A stretch of 64,000 nucleotides of DNA from Bog-473 sp963728845 (lineage in GTDB: Bacteria; Actinomycetota; Acidimicrobiia; Acidimicrobiales; RAAP-2). How positions within the stretch are numbered: the stretch's first letter is position 1; each line of letters starts with the position of its first letter. This document shows positions 52,343-60,816 of this stretch, in pieces. A program made the position numbers and the translations under genes. The stretch spans positions 11,358 through 75,357 of the forward strand of contig CAVSLS010000020.1 in assembly GCA_963728845.1 (NCBI GenBank). The letters run 5' to 3'. The notes below the pieces were generated by a model. The model was not told the DNA's origin and made no database searches. It saw nothing but the letters and a program-made list of their open reading frames with translations.

Positions 52343-52993
52343 GTGTCCCACCACCACTACGATCTCCCGGTCTTGACCGCAGACGAGCATCCGACGACGG
52401 ACCCGAGGGACCGGGCCACCGGTGCTGCGCAGTCACCCGGAGCGGCGCCTCGCCCTGGTTCGGCACCCGACGCCGAGGCGCGGGTCGCCCCGCTGCGCGG
52501 CGCCGCGGTGCAGATCGACGCTCGCCGCCTCGCCCCGGTGCTCGTCGGCATCGTGGTCGCCACGCTGGCCGTGCTCGTCGTGGTGTTCACGGTCGTCGGC
52601 GTCGACAAGAACCACCAGATCGACCAGCTCCACGACGACGGCGTCGCGGTGAACGTCACCGTCACGAGCTGTCAGGGGCTGCTCGGGGGCAGCGGCAGCA
52701 ACGGCGCGGGGTACGCGTGCCGGGGCACCTACGGGCTCGGCGGCCACCGCTACAACGAGCAGCTGCCGGGCACCGCGCTGCACGCCCCGGGGACGGTCAT
52801 CCGCGCCGTCGCCGTGCCGGGGGACCCGGCACTGGTCTCACCGGTGTCGGTCGTCGACGCAGAGCACTCGTCGGCGACCGTCTTCATCCTCCCCGCCGTC
52901 CTGCTCGTCCTCCTCGTCGCCATCCTCGCGGTGGTGCTGCTGCGGCGACGGGCCAAGCGGGCCGGCGGGAATGCTCAGGTCGGTGGCGTGTAG
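52343..52993 (+). CDS. two-TM protein with extracytoplasmic domain
   Basis: 216 residues from GTG 52343; TTG 52373 is an alternative. After a Pro/Ala-rich start, a TM helix VLVGIVVATLAVLVVVFTVVGV (about 70-92), then a domain with VNVTVTSCQGLLGGSGSNGAGYACRGTYGLGG (two Cys, likely disulfide) and a second TM near 180-205. The N terminus and C terminus would face the cytoplasm. No known family is evident. Divergent from amtB; shares its upstream region with the GlnR box but is on the other side. Convergent and overlapping by 19 bases with the next gene. Confidence 0.72.
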   Translation: MSHHHYDLPVLTADEHPTTDPRDRATGAAQSPGAAPRPGSAPDAEARVAPLRGAAVQIDARRLAPVLVGIVVATLAVLVVVFTVVGVDKNHQIDQLHDDGVAVNVTVTSCQGLLGGSGSNGAGYACRGTYGLGGHRYNEQLPGTALHAPGTVIRAVAVPGDPALVSPVSVVDAEHSSATVFILPAVLLVLLVAILAVVLLRRRAKRAGGNAQVGGV

Positions 52994-53571
52994 CGCTTGT
53001 TCGAGCGCGGCCGCGACCCGTTCGCGGGCCGGCTGCCGCCGCGGTTGGGCGGGGACGACCCGCCACCCCCGGCTCGCTTGAGCGCCTGCTGCAGGCGGTA
53101 GGAGCGGACCAGGTACCAGGCGCCGGCCATGAGGAACGGGATGCCGAAGCCCCAGTAGTGCAGGTTGACGACTCCCAGGCCGTAGATGGCGAGGGTGATC
53201 CCCTGGAAGAGCCGCTTGCGCAGCAGCGAGGTCACGAGGATGAGCACCGCCATGAGCAGGATCATGTAGGTGAGCTCGACGTAGACCGTCGTGCTCTGGT
53301 GGTGGTTCTTGGCGTAGTCGATCGAGGCCGAGCTGATGATGATGCCGACGAGGGCGGCCAACGGGGCCGCCACGAGCCCGATGGCCCGCTCCTTGTCGTC
53401 CGAGCGCGCAATGGTGTCCTCGAGCTCTTCGACCGAGCGATCGTCGGTGACGTTCTTCTTGTCGTCGGCCTCGTCGTCGGGCCGCACGATGGTGTACTTG
53501 AAGCGCTCCCACCGGGTCATGCGGGGTGCGCCGTCGCCTCCGGAACTCGCGGCGTCGTGACTCGAAGGCAT
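52975..53571 (-). CDS. membrane protein, probable two- to four-TM
   Basis: 198 residues. Begins with an acidic-polar segment (RPDDEADDKKNVTDDRSVEELEDTI), then TM helices at about 66-86, 96-116 and 122-142, and a basic Gly/Pro/Arg/Asn-rich tail (GGGGSSPPNRGGSRPANG). The family is unnamed; I have seen this layout in Acidimicrobiia and other actinobacteria. No enzymatic motif. Overlaps the stop region of the convergent gene. Confidence 0.72.
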   Translation of the reverse strand: MPSSHDAASSGGDGAPRMTRWERFKYTIVRPDDEADDKKNVTDDRSVEELEDTIARSDDKERAIGLVAAPLAALVGIIISSASIDYAKNHHQSTTVYVELTYMILLMAVLILVTSLLRKRLFQGITLAIYGLGVVNLHYWGFGIPFLMAGAWYLVRSYRLQQALKRAGGGGSSPPNRGGSRPANGSRPRSNKRYTPPT

Positions 53572-53714
53572 CGGGGAAGGCTATCGCTCCGCCGGTTCGA
53601 GTCTCTTTTCGCAGGTGGCCGGTGCACCGGACCACGCTCGGACGAGTGGCCGGTCGGGTCACTAGCGTGCCGTGTGAGGGCTTCACGGCCCGACCGATCC
53701 TGAGGAGCGCGTGG

Positions 53715-54053
53715 ATGAAGCTCGTGGTAGCCGTCGTCAAGCCGTTCAAGCTCGATGACGTGAAGAACGTCCTCAAGAACATGGGCGTCGAGGGCATGAC
53801 CCTGACCGAGGCGCAGGGCTTCGGCCGCCAGCGGGGCCACACCGAGAACTACCGGGGGGCGGAGTACCAGGTCGACTTCGTGCCGAAGCTGCGCGTGGAG
53901 GTGCTGGTCGAGGACGACCGGGCCGAGGCCGTCGTCGACGCCATCGTGTCCTCGGCGGCGACGGGGAAGATCGGCGACGGCAAGGTGTGGGTCGTGCCCG
54001 CCGAGACCGTCGTCCGCGTGCGCACCGGCGAGCGAGGCGCCGACGCCGTCTGA
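53715..54053 (+). CDS. glnB: second PII protein
   Basis: 112 residues, intact. MKLVVAVVKPFKLDDVKNVLKNMGVEGMTLTEAQGFGRQRGHTENYRGAEYQVDFVPKL, with the same T-loop Tyr as the amtB-linked copy, and GKIGDGKVWVVPAETVVRVRTGERGADAV. The two copies differ at a minority of positions. This one is not next to amtB or glnA and has no GlnR box in the 143 bases upstream. It may serve a different target. Confidence 0.95.
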   Translation: MKLVVAVVKPFKLDDVKNVLKNMGVEGMTLTEAQGFGRQRGHTENYRGAEYQVDFVPKLRVEVLVEDDRAEAVVDAIVSSAATGKIGDGKVWVVPAETVVRVRTGERGADAV

Positions 54054-54148
54054 GCATCGGGTGCGCCGGCGCCGCGGCCGGCGGACGCCCCCGAACGGGC
54101 CTGGCCAACGCCGCGATCGCGAAGGGGCAGGGGCTACTGTTTCGGGCC

Positions 54149-54571
54149 ATGAGCCCCGCTGACCTCGACCTCTCGAAGATCTGGCTGTTCTCCACCTCGT
54201 CGGCCAAGGACCTGCGCACCATCCGCAGGGCGCTCGAGGAAGTGACCGTGCCGCCCGGCCGGGTGCTGTGCGAGCAGGGAACGATCGGGCGTGAGTTCTT
54301 CCTCATCGTCAAGGGGCAGGCCGCGGTGCGGCGCAACAACCGCAAGGTGGCGACGCTCGGGCCGGGCCAGTACTTCGGTGAGATGGCGCTGCTCGACCGC
54401 CGTCCCCGCTCCGCCACCGTCACCTCAGAGACCGACATGACGCTGCTCGTGCTCGGGCAGCGTCAGTTCAACGGCGTGCTCGACGCGGTGCCCGCCCTCT
54501 CGCGCAAGATGCTCGCCGCCATGGCCACCCGCCTGCGCGACGCGGACGAGCGGGCGATGGCCGCCATTTAG
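54149..54571 (+). CDS. cyclic-nucleotide-binding-domain protein
   Basis: 140 residues. A single cNMP-binding beta-roll: VPPGRVLCEQGTIGREFFLIVKGQAAVRRNNRKVATLGPGQYFGEMALLDRRPRSATVTSETDMTLLVLG. The phosphate cassette FGEMALLDRRPRSATV has Glu and Arg in place. There is no HTH, kinase or channel domain, so it likely acts by binding partner proteins. ATG 54149 is favoured. Follows the second PII gene in the same direction with about 95 bases between. Confidence 0.88.
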   Translation: MSPADLDLSKIWLFSTSSAKDLRTIRRALEEVTVPPGRVLCEQGTIGREFFLIVKGQAAVRRNNRKVATLGPGQYFGEMALLDRRPRSATVTSETDMTLLVLGQRQFNGVLDAVPALSRKMLAAMATRLRDADERAMAAI

Positions 54572-54718
54572 GTCTCCCTCCTCGAGACGCCGGCCGGGGC
54601 ATGCCAACTGGCGGCCCGCTGACCTGGCCCTCCGCTCCGGGCATCCGCGCCTGCGCCCGGGAGCGCTGCGAGACTTTCCGTGTCCGATTTCCTCGCCAGG
54701 ACACAGGAGGTCACCATC

Positions 54719-55474
54719 ATGGAGCTGGACGTGAGAAAGCTCGCGGCGGAGTTCTTCGGCACGCTGGTGCTGGTCGTCATCGCCGTCGGCGTCGCCACCG
54801 AGTCGTTCGGCTTCAAGCTCTTCGGGCTCAGCTACTCGGCCGGCGTGGCGGCCACCGCCCTCGCCTTCGGGCTGGTGCTGGCGGCGCTCGCCTACGCCAT
54901 CGGCCCGATCTCCGGTGCGCACGTCAACCCCGCCGTGACGCTGGGCTTCATCGCCGCCGGCCGCATGAAGCTCGTCGAGGGGGTGGCCTACATCGTGGCC
55001 CAGGTGGCCGGCGCCATCGCCGGTGCCTACCTGCTCTACGCCATGATGGACACCTCGCCCTTCTATTCGAAGAGCGTGATCGGCCTGGGCGCCGACGGTT
55101 ACGGCTCCGCCTCCCACCTGCGCGTCAGCCAGGGCGGGGCCTTCCTCATCGAGGTGGTCCTGACCACCGTCTTCGTCATGGTGGTGCTCTTCGCCACCCA
55201 CAAGGCCGCCATTCAGGGTGCGGCCGGCGTGGCCATCGGCTTCGGTCTCGTGGTGGTCCACCTGATCGGCATCCCGCTGACGGGCACCTCGGTCAACCCG
55301 GCCCGTTCGCTCGGCCCGGCCCTCGTCGTCGGTGGCACCGCGCTCAGCCAGGTCTGGCTCTTCCTCATCGCCCCCCTGGTGGGCGGGCTCATCGCCGCGA
55401 TCCTGCACTGGCTGCTGACCGACAACTCCGACGACGTTGCGGTCGACGTCACGGTGGTCACGGTCGACACCTAG
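54719..55474 (+). CDS. aquaporin (MIP family)
   Basis: 251 residues from ATG 54719, which has AGGAGG at 13 bases upstream. Six TM helices; both Asn-Pro-Ala loops are present, as SGAHVNPAVTLG (about 65) and GTSVNPARSLGP (about 195). A His in the fifth helix (VVVHLIGIPL) and Arg after the second NPA point to a narrow aquaporin-Z-like filter, so water rather than glycerol is the likely solute. Intact. Confidence 0.93.
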   Translation: MELDVRKLAAEFFGTLVLVVIAVGVATESFGFKLFGLSYSAGVAATALAFGLVLAALAYAIGPISGAHVNPAVTLGFIAAGRMKLVEGVAYIVAQVAGAIAGAYLLYAMMDTSPFYSKSVIGLGADGYGSASHLRVSQGGAFLIEVVLTTVFVMVVLFATHKAAIQGAAGVAIGFGLVVVHLIGIPLTGTSVNPARSLGPALVVGGTALSQVWLFLIAPLVGGLIAAILHWLLTDNSDDVAVDVTVVTVDT

Positions 55475-55492
55475 CCCGCTACCGTCGGGTCC

Positions 55493-55919
55493 ATGGATCT
55501 GACCGACGCACTCGACTTCATCCGGGACCGCAAGCAGGGGGTCCTGGTCACCATCCGCTCCAACGGGCGGCCGCAGCTGTCCAACATCTTGTTCCTGTCG
55601 GGCGACGACGGCGTCGTGCGGATCTCGGTGACCGACGACCGGGCCAAGACGAAGAACCTGCGGCGCGACCCGCGGGCCTCGCTCTACGTGCTGGGCGACA
55701 ACTTCTACCAGTACGTCGTCGTGGAGGCGCAGGCCGAGCTCATGCCGGTGGCGGCCGACCCGCACGACGCCACGGTGGAGGCGCTCGTCGCCTACTACCG
55801 CGGGGCCAATGGTGAGCACCCCGACTGGGACGACTACCGGGCGTCGATGGTCAACGACAAGCGGCTCATCGTGCATGCTGCGCCCCGAGCGGGCGTACGG
55901 GATGGTCGCACCGGGCTGA
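55493..55919 (+). CDS. PPOX-class F420-dependent enzyme (one frame break at 3' end)
   Basis: About 142 residues. Pyridoxamine-oxidase-like split barrel: GVLVTIRSNGRPQLSNILFL, VVRISVTDDRAKTKNLRRDPRASLYVLG, and a tail YYRGANGEHPDWDDYRASMVNDKRL. This is the pattern of the TIGR03618 F420-binding group. The frame breaks at about 55874: removing one C gives IVMLRPERAYGMVAPG and a stop at 55919. Ends 30 bases from the convergent iron-sulfur reductase stop. Confidence 0.88.
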
Positions 55920-55949
55920 CGCCCGACGCACGGACCGGCGCGGAGCCGC

Positions 55950-58023
55950 TCAGGCCGGCGTCTCGGCCGGCGTCGGCGCCGAGACCGGCGCGGATCCCCC
56001 GTTGAGCGACTCCTCCACCAGCTGGGAGAGGTCGAGCACGCGCACGTCGTCCTGCTTGTCGAAGGCCGCGCACGGCGTCGTCGAGCATGATCATGCAGTA
56101 GGGGCACGCGGTCGACACGACGTCGGCCCCCGTCCCCAACGCCTCCTCGGTCCGCTCCATGTTGACCCGCTTGCCGATGTTCTCCTCGAGCCACATGCGC
56201 GCCCCGCCGGCCCCGCAGCAGAAGCCGCGCTCCTTGCAGCGGCGCATCTCGATCTGCTCGACGCCGGGGATGGCGCTCGAGCACGGTCCGCGGCTCCTCG
56301 AATGACCCGGTTGTGCCGGCCGAGGTAGCAGGGGTCGTGGTAGGTGACCTTGCCCGAGTAGCCCGAGCCGGGCGTGAGCCGGCCCGACTTCACCAGGTGC
56401 TCGAGGAGCTGGGCGTGGTGGATGACCTCGTAGTTGCCGCCCGAGCGCGGGGTACTCGTTCTTGATGGTGTTGAAGCAGTGCGGGCAGCTGGCGATGATC
56501 TTCTTGGCGCCCGCCTCGTCGAGGGTGGCGATGTTCATCTTCGTCTGCTCCTGGTAGAGGTACTCGTTGCCGAGGCGCCGCACCGGGTCGCCGGTGCAGG
56601 ACTCCTTGGGCCCGAGGATCCCGAAGGTGACGCCGGCCCGGTGCAGCATCCGCGCCGTGGCCTGCACGCCCTTGCGGGCCCGCTCGTCCAGCGCGCCGGC
56701 GCAACCGACCCAGTAGAGGTACTCGATGTCGTCGGGGATGGTGCCGGTGATGACCGGGATCTCGAAGTCGAGGCTCTGCGTCCACTCGGTGCGCTTGTTC
56801 TGGCCGAGGCCCCAGGGGTCGCCCTGGTTCTCGACGTTGCGCAGCATGAGCCCGGCCTCGGACGGGAACTCGGACTCCATGAGGACCTGGTAGCGCCGCA
56901 TGTCGATGATGGCGTCGATGTGCTCGATGTCGACCGGGCACTCGTTCACACACGCGCCGCACGTGGTGCAGGCCCACAGCACGTCGGGGTCGATGACGTT
57001 GGGGACGAGCGCGGTCTGCTCGCCCTCGCCGCCGAGCAGCGGGGTGGCCGACGCGAACATGTTGTCGCGCAGGTTCATGACGAGGAGCTTCGGCGAGAGG
57101 GGCTTGTCGGTGTTCCAGGCAGGGCAGGCGGACTGGCAGCGCCCGCACTCGGTGCAGGTGGCGAAGTCGAGCATCTGCTTCCAGGTGAAGTGGCCGATCT
57201 CGCCCACGCCGAACACGGTGTCCTCGTCGACGTTCTCCATGTCCATGTCCGGCGTGCTGTAGAGCGCGCCGAGGGCCCGGGGGCGACGGGAGAAGGCCAC
57301 GTTGATGGGCGCGATGAAGATGTGCAGGTGCTTCGAGTAGCTGATGAAGACGATGAAGCCCGAGATGATGGCGATGTTGAGGATGAGGAACACCGTCACC
57401 AGCACCGAGTTGACCCCCGCGCCGAGCGGGGCCAGCAGCTTGGCCACGGCGTGGGAGGCGAAGGCGCCCCAGCCGTAGGGGAACTGGGTGGGGTCGGTGT
57501 TCACCTGTGCGCCCCGGTAGAGGAGCAGCGTGATCATGACGCCGGCGATCATGGCGAGGACGAGCCAGGCCGCCCCGGTGTGCGAGCCGTAGAAGCGTGA
57601 CTTGCGCTCGAGTCGCTGCGGCGCGTTCTTGATGCGGATGATGGAGAACACCACCAGGGCGACGAGCACGGCGCAGGCGAAGAAGTCCTCGACGGCGCCG
57701 ACCCAGTTCCAGGTCCCGATGAGCGGGATGTGGAAGTACTTGTTGAAGAGGTCGCCGTAGGCCTCGATGATCGTGAGCAACAGGATGGTGAAGCCCCACA
57801 TGGTGAAGAAGTGGGCCAGGCCGGGGACCGTCCACTGCAGGAGCTTGCGCTGGCCGGCGACCTCGACGGCCTCGGCCTCCGCCTTGGGGACGATGCTGCC
57901 CCGGGTCCGGTTGGGGTCCTTCTTCCCGGAGCGGATGAGCTTGGACAGCCAGTGGAAGCGGTATGCGGCGATGCCGAATCCGACGACGGTCACGCCTATG
58001 CCCAAGATGATTCTGACCGGCAC
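55950..58023 (-). CDS. membrane iron-sulfur reductase, HdrD/GlpC-like (several frame breaks)
   Basis: About 691 residues. N-terminal five to six TM region (like nitrate-reductase gamma) with FFTMWGFTILLLTIIEAYGD; two ferredoxin-type 4Fe-4S sites, CTECGRCQSACP (about 290) and CTTCGACVNECP (about 350); then two CCG-type Cys-rich domains, one with WVGCAG and ESCTGDPVRR, the other with HDPCYLGRHN and CCGAGGARMW and CPYC. Four breaks are inferred between 56450 and 56070. GTG 58023 has AGGAG five bases upstream. Similar to the mycobacterial iron-sulfur reductase Rv0338c. Electron donor and acceptor unknown. Confidence 0.9.
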
Positions 58024-58044
58024 GAATGCTCCTCGCGTCTCTAG

Positions 58045-58058
58045 TTACTCCAGAGTAA
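58045..58058. promoter_or_regulatory. palindrome upstream of the iron-sulfur reductase
   Basis: TTACTC-CA-GAGTAA is a perfect 14-base palindrome 22 bases before the reductase start. It may be an operator. It would also lie within a weak minus-strand frame, so its role is unclear. Confidence 0.35.
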
Positions 58059-58411
58059 GTCGAACTGGGGAGGTGACGGGAGTGCGAGCGCCACCTGGGA
58101 TTTCAATGCGGCCCAGAGGATAGTGGGGTGGCTCGGTAAGGGGCCCAGTTTGGCGAGCTCGACCCGGCTCTTCTGCGCCGGCGACGCCCGTTGGATGCCC
58201 TGTGCCGGCCGCCTCGAAACCGTGGCCGAGGAGCCTCCGGAGGTCCTCATCGGTGCATCCCCTGGCGTCCTCCGACCGGCCGTGCCACACCATGCAGCGG
58301 GTCGCCGCGTGCCACTTTCGTGCCACACCGTCCCGTTGTCGCGGCCTACCTGGCGGTTTTCGGCCGCAACGAATTCGCGTTTACCCAGCGTGTAGATTTG
58401 CGAGGTTCTCG
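58059..58411. other. gap without a recognised gene
   Basis: About 350 bases. Minus-strand frames of about 90 residues exist (one ends with PSHPTILWAALKSQVALALP) but no family match, start site or frame continuity supports them. A frame-damaged small gene cannot be excluded. Confidence 0.4.
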
Positions 58412-58482
58412 CGGGCGTAGTTCAGAGGCAGAACATCAGCTTCCCAAGCTGAGAACGCGAGTTCGATTCTCGTCGCCCGCTC
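58412..58482 (+). tRNA. tRNA-Gly (CCC)
   Basis: 71 bases without encoded CCA. Acceptor stem GCGGGCG (58412-58418) pairs with CGCCCGC (58475-58481), discriminator T. The anticodon arm is TCAGC-TTCCCAA-GCTGA with CCC at positions 34-36. The T arm is GCGAG-TTCGATT-CTCGT. All arms fold with standard geometry. Confidence 0.95.
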
Positions 58483-58670
58483 TCGCAAACGTCGTCGTGG
58501 GGTCTAAAACTGACGGAGATGCTTGACACTCCGGCCCCGGTAGCCGGGCGACACGTTCCGGACGAGGCTCCGGCGTCGCCACACGTCGAGTGCGTCGGTA
58601 TCGGTCACGCCGTTACGCGGCAGCACACTTCGAAGGCGACCAGGACGGTCGGGACTGACCTCGCCGCGTC

Positions 58671-60363
58671 CTATTGCCCGGTGCAGGCGTTGGTGGCGCT
58701 GCTCGGGTCGAAGGTCTGCCCTTGACCGGGGGAGTACCACTCAACCTCCTCGTACGCCGGCGGACCGCCATTGCAACTCCCGAGGTCGAAGGCGACCACT
58801 GTGACCGTGTCTTGCGTTGCGTCAGACAGAGGCGCGTTCGGATTTGAGACATAGGTAGATTGCCCCTGCCCCATTGCCTGCGGTGCACCCCAGTTCGACC
58901 ACGAAATAGAGTTCACATACGAGCCCGGTGCATTACCTCCTGCGGCATTGATGGCGGCGGGAGCTACTTCACCAAAGCCCTGGACCCCCTCCCCCGCAAA
59001 ACCCAATGCCCCAACCCAGGCCGCGCTCCCGAGGAGGGGGCCCCCGGCCGCCGACGTCGACGAAGGAGTCGTCGTGGTGGTCGGCGGGGTGGTGGTCGTC
59101 GTTGTCGAGAATGTGGTGGTCGTCGGCGCCAGCGTCGTCGTTGTTGTCGCGCTCGGCGGCGGGCGTCGTGGCCGGGCCGAGCGTGGTCTGGGGCGTCCAC
59201 GCCGAACCGTTCCAGTGCAGGATCAAGATCTCGGGGGTCCCGGTGTCACCGGGACCCGCAGCGTTCGAGCTCGCGACAGTGACCGGACTCTCCCATCCGA
59301 CGGCCCAGGCGTTGGAACGAGATGTCGCGGCGACACCTGAGAGCCCGCCTACCTGGGATTCGAGACCCGGAACGGGCACACTCGTCCATGCGGAGCCATT
59401 CCACTCCAGGATCACGCCGTTCGTCGGGCCGTCGCCCGAGCCGGCCCGTCCGACTGCCCACGCCCTGCCCGTCGGGAGGGCGGCCACCCCTGAGAGGTCG
59501 ATGCTGTCCTGTTGCGATGTGGAGTCTTCTCCCCACGTGTGCCCGTTCCACCGCTCGACCAGGGGGGTCCCTGGACCACACCCACAGTCGTTGCCGTCGC
59601 CCACCGCCAATACCCGGCGGTCCGGCGAGGCCTCCACGCCGAGGAGGATGCTACCCAGGCCCTGATCGCCGCCCACGCTCGGGCTCGGAGTCTGCTGCCA
59701 CGCTTCGCCGTTCCAGTGCAGGATCAGGGTGGCCTGGTTGCCACCCGTCGTCGCGCCGACGGCCCAGGCATTGGAGGGCGACGTCGCCGCCACCGCGGTG
59801 AGATAGCCGGCGGGGCTCGGCGTCTGTCGCCACTCTTGGCCGTTCCAGTGCAGGATCAGCGCGGCACCGTCGTGCGTCCCGCCGACGGCCCAGGCATTGG
59901 TGGGCGACGTGGCGGCCACTGTGGAGAGGCTGCCCGGGATGCCCGGCGTCTCCACCCACTTTTTCCCGTTCCAGTGCAGGATCAAGGTCTTGGTGGGGTT
60001 CGGTTCGAAGCCGACGGTGCCGACGGCCCAGACGTTGGTGGGAGACGTGGCGGCCACTGCGGAGAGCTCGGCGCCGGGAGGACTCGGGTTGGCTTCGCGC
60101 TGCCAACGTGTGCCGTTCCAATGCAGCGTCAGGGCCTTGGAGTCCGAACCGTTCCCCGTCTCACCCACGGCCCAGGCCACACCATGCGTCGCGGCGACGC
60201 CGTTCAGTCTTCCGCTCTCGGCGACTAAGGCGGCGCCTGACGTCGTGTGGTCGCCTTTGGTCGTGCCTCGTTGCCCGGCCGAGGCCGTCGAGACCGTGGC
60301 GAACGCGAGGACGACGCCGAGTGCCAATGCCACCATCGGCGCGTGTGTTCGTTGTCGTCCCAT
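58671..60363 (-). CDS. secreted propeller-like repeat protein with Thr linker (one frame break)
   Basis: About 564 residues. Strong ribosome site (GGAGGAGG) six bases before ATG 60363. Signal peptide VALALGVVLAFATVSTASAG. About eight repeats of 45-50 residues with SAVAATSPTNxWAVG and LILHWNGxxW cores, suggesting a beta-propeller. The frame breaks near 59158: the alternate frame continues with ATTTTTLAPTTTTFSTTTTT, a Thr/Pro linker, then a C-terminal domain (QAMGQGQSTYVSN, SPGQGQTFDPSS, two Cys) that ends at 58671. Probably an extracellular binding protein. Lies inside the tRNA-bounded islet. Confidence 0.83.
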
Positions 60364-60676
60364 TCCGGAACCTCCTCCCGATCCCGCCCGTGCGGAGGGG
60401 CTGCCACTGTGTGCCGAGCGGAGCGTAGTGGTGACTCACTCTTGTTGCAATGCCCGTGGCGTCTCCTCGCCCGCGAGTCCTACGGCTGGACATCGGCCGG
60501 GTCGCGTCGTGAGACGTGCGGACTTGGGCCTGTCTTGCCTGGTCAAGTTCGTCCGCGAAGCGTGCGCGAAGCAGTGGCATTCAGTGGTCTCCTGCGGTAA
60601 CTAACGGTCTAGAGGAATCGCCGTCCGTGCTGGGAGTCCTGGGAATGTCCTGGACAGGAAGGGCTCGCCGACATGA
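60364..60676. other. gap without a gene upstream of the propeller gene
   Basis: 313 bases in lower-GC sequence. Nothing coding is convincing on either strand. The propeller gene promoter must lie here. No clear -35/-10 was seen. Confidence 0.5.
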
Positions 60677-60720
60677 TTCCCAGAGCTGAGGACGCGGGTT
60701 CGATTCCCGTCCCCCGCTCT
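60677..60720 (+). other. tRNA-Gly 3'-half copy, candidate attachment site
   Basis: 44 bases resembling the tRNA-Gly(CCC) anticodon loop through 3' end (TTCCCAGAGCTGAGG, then GCGGG-TTCGATT-CCCGT, then CCCCCGC-TCT). Relative to the intact tRNA there are four substitutions and one inserted G. Similarity stops at the anticodon loop. The T-arm changes A-T to G-C on both sides, so pairing is kept. Confidence 0.75.
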
Positions 60721-60816
60721 CCCCTCTGCTCTCAATTTCGTGTCGCAGTCCATCGCAAGTTCCAGCTCGAGGGCGAGACCAGCTTCGGTCGTTCGACGAA
60801 TTTTGTCTTGTCCTTA

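Noticed and set aside
58045..58326. Small minus-strand gene upstream of the iron-sulfur reductase
   Set aside because: Two frames of about 90 codons exist but neither has a recognisable family, ribosome site or firm codon bias.
58504..58670. Integrase remnant beside the tRNA
   Set aside because: A minus-strand frame ends 22 bases from the tRNA and has GC-rich third positions, but no integrase motif (R..HxxR..Y) is visible.
60677..60720. Second complete tRNA-Gly gene
   Set aside because: The 5' acceptor (GCGGGGG) and D arm are absent upstream and the anticodon stem does not pair.
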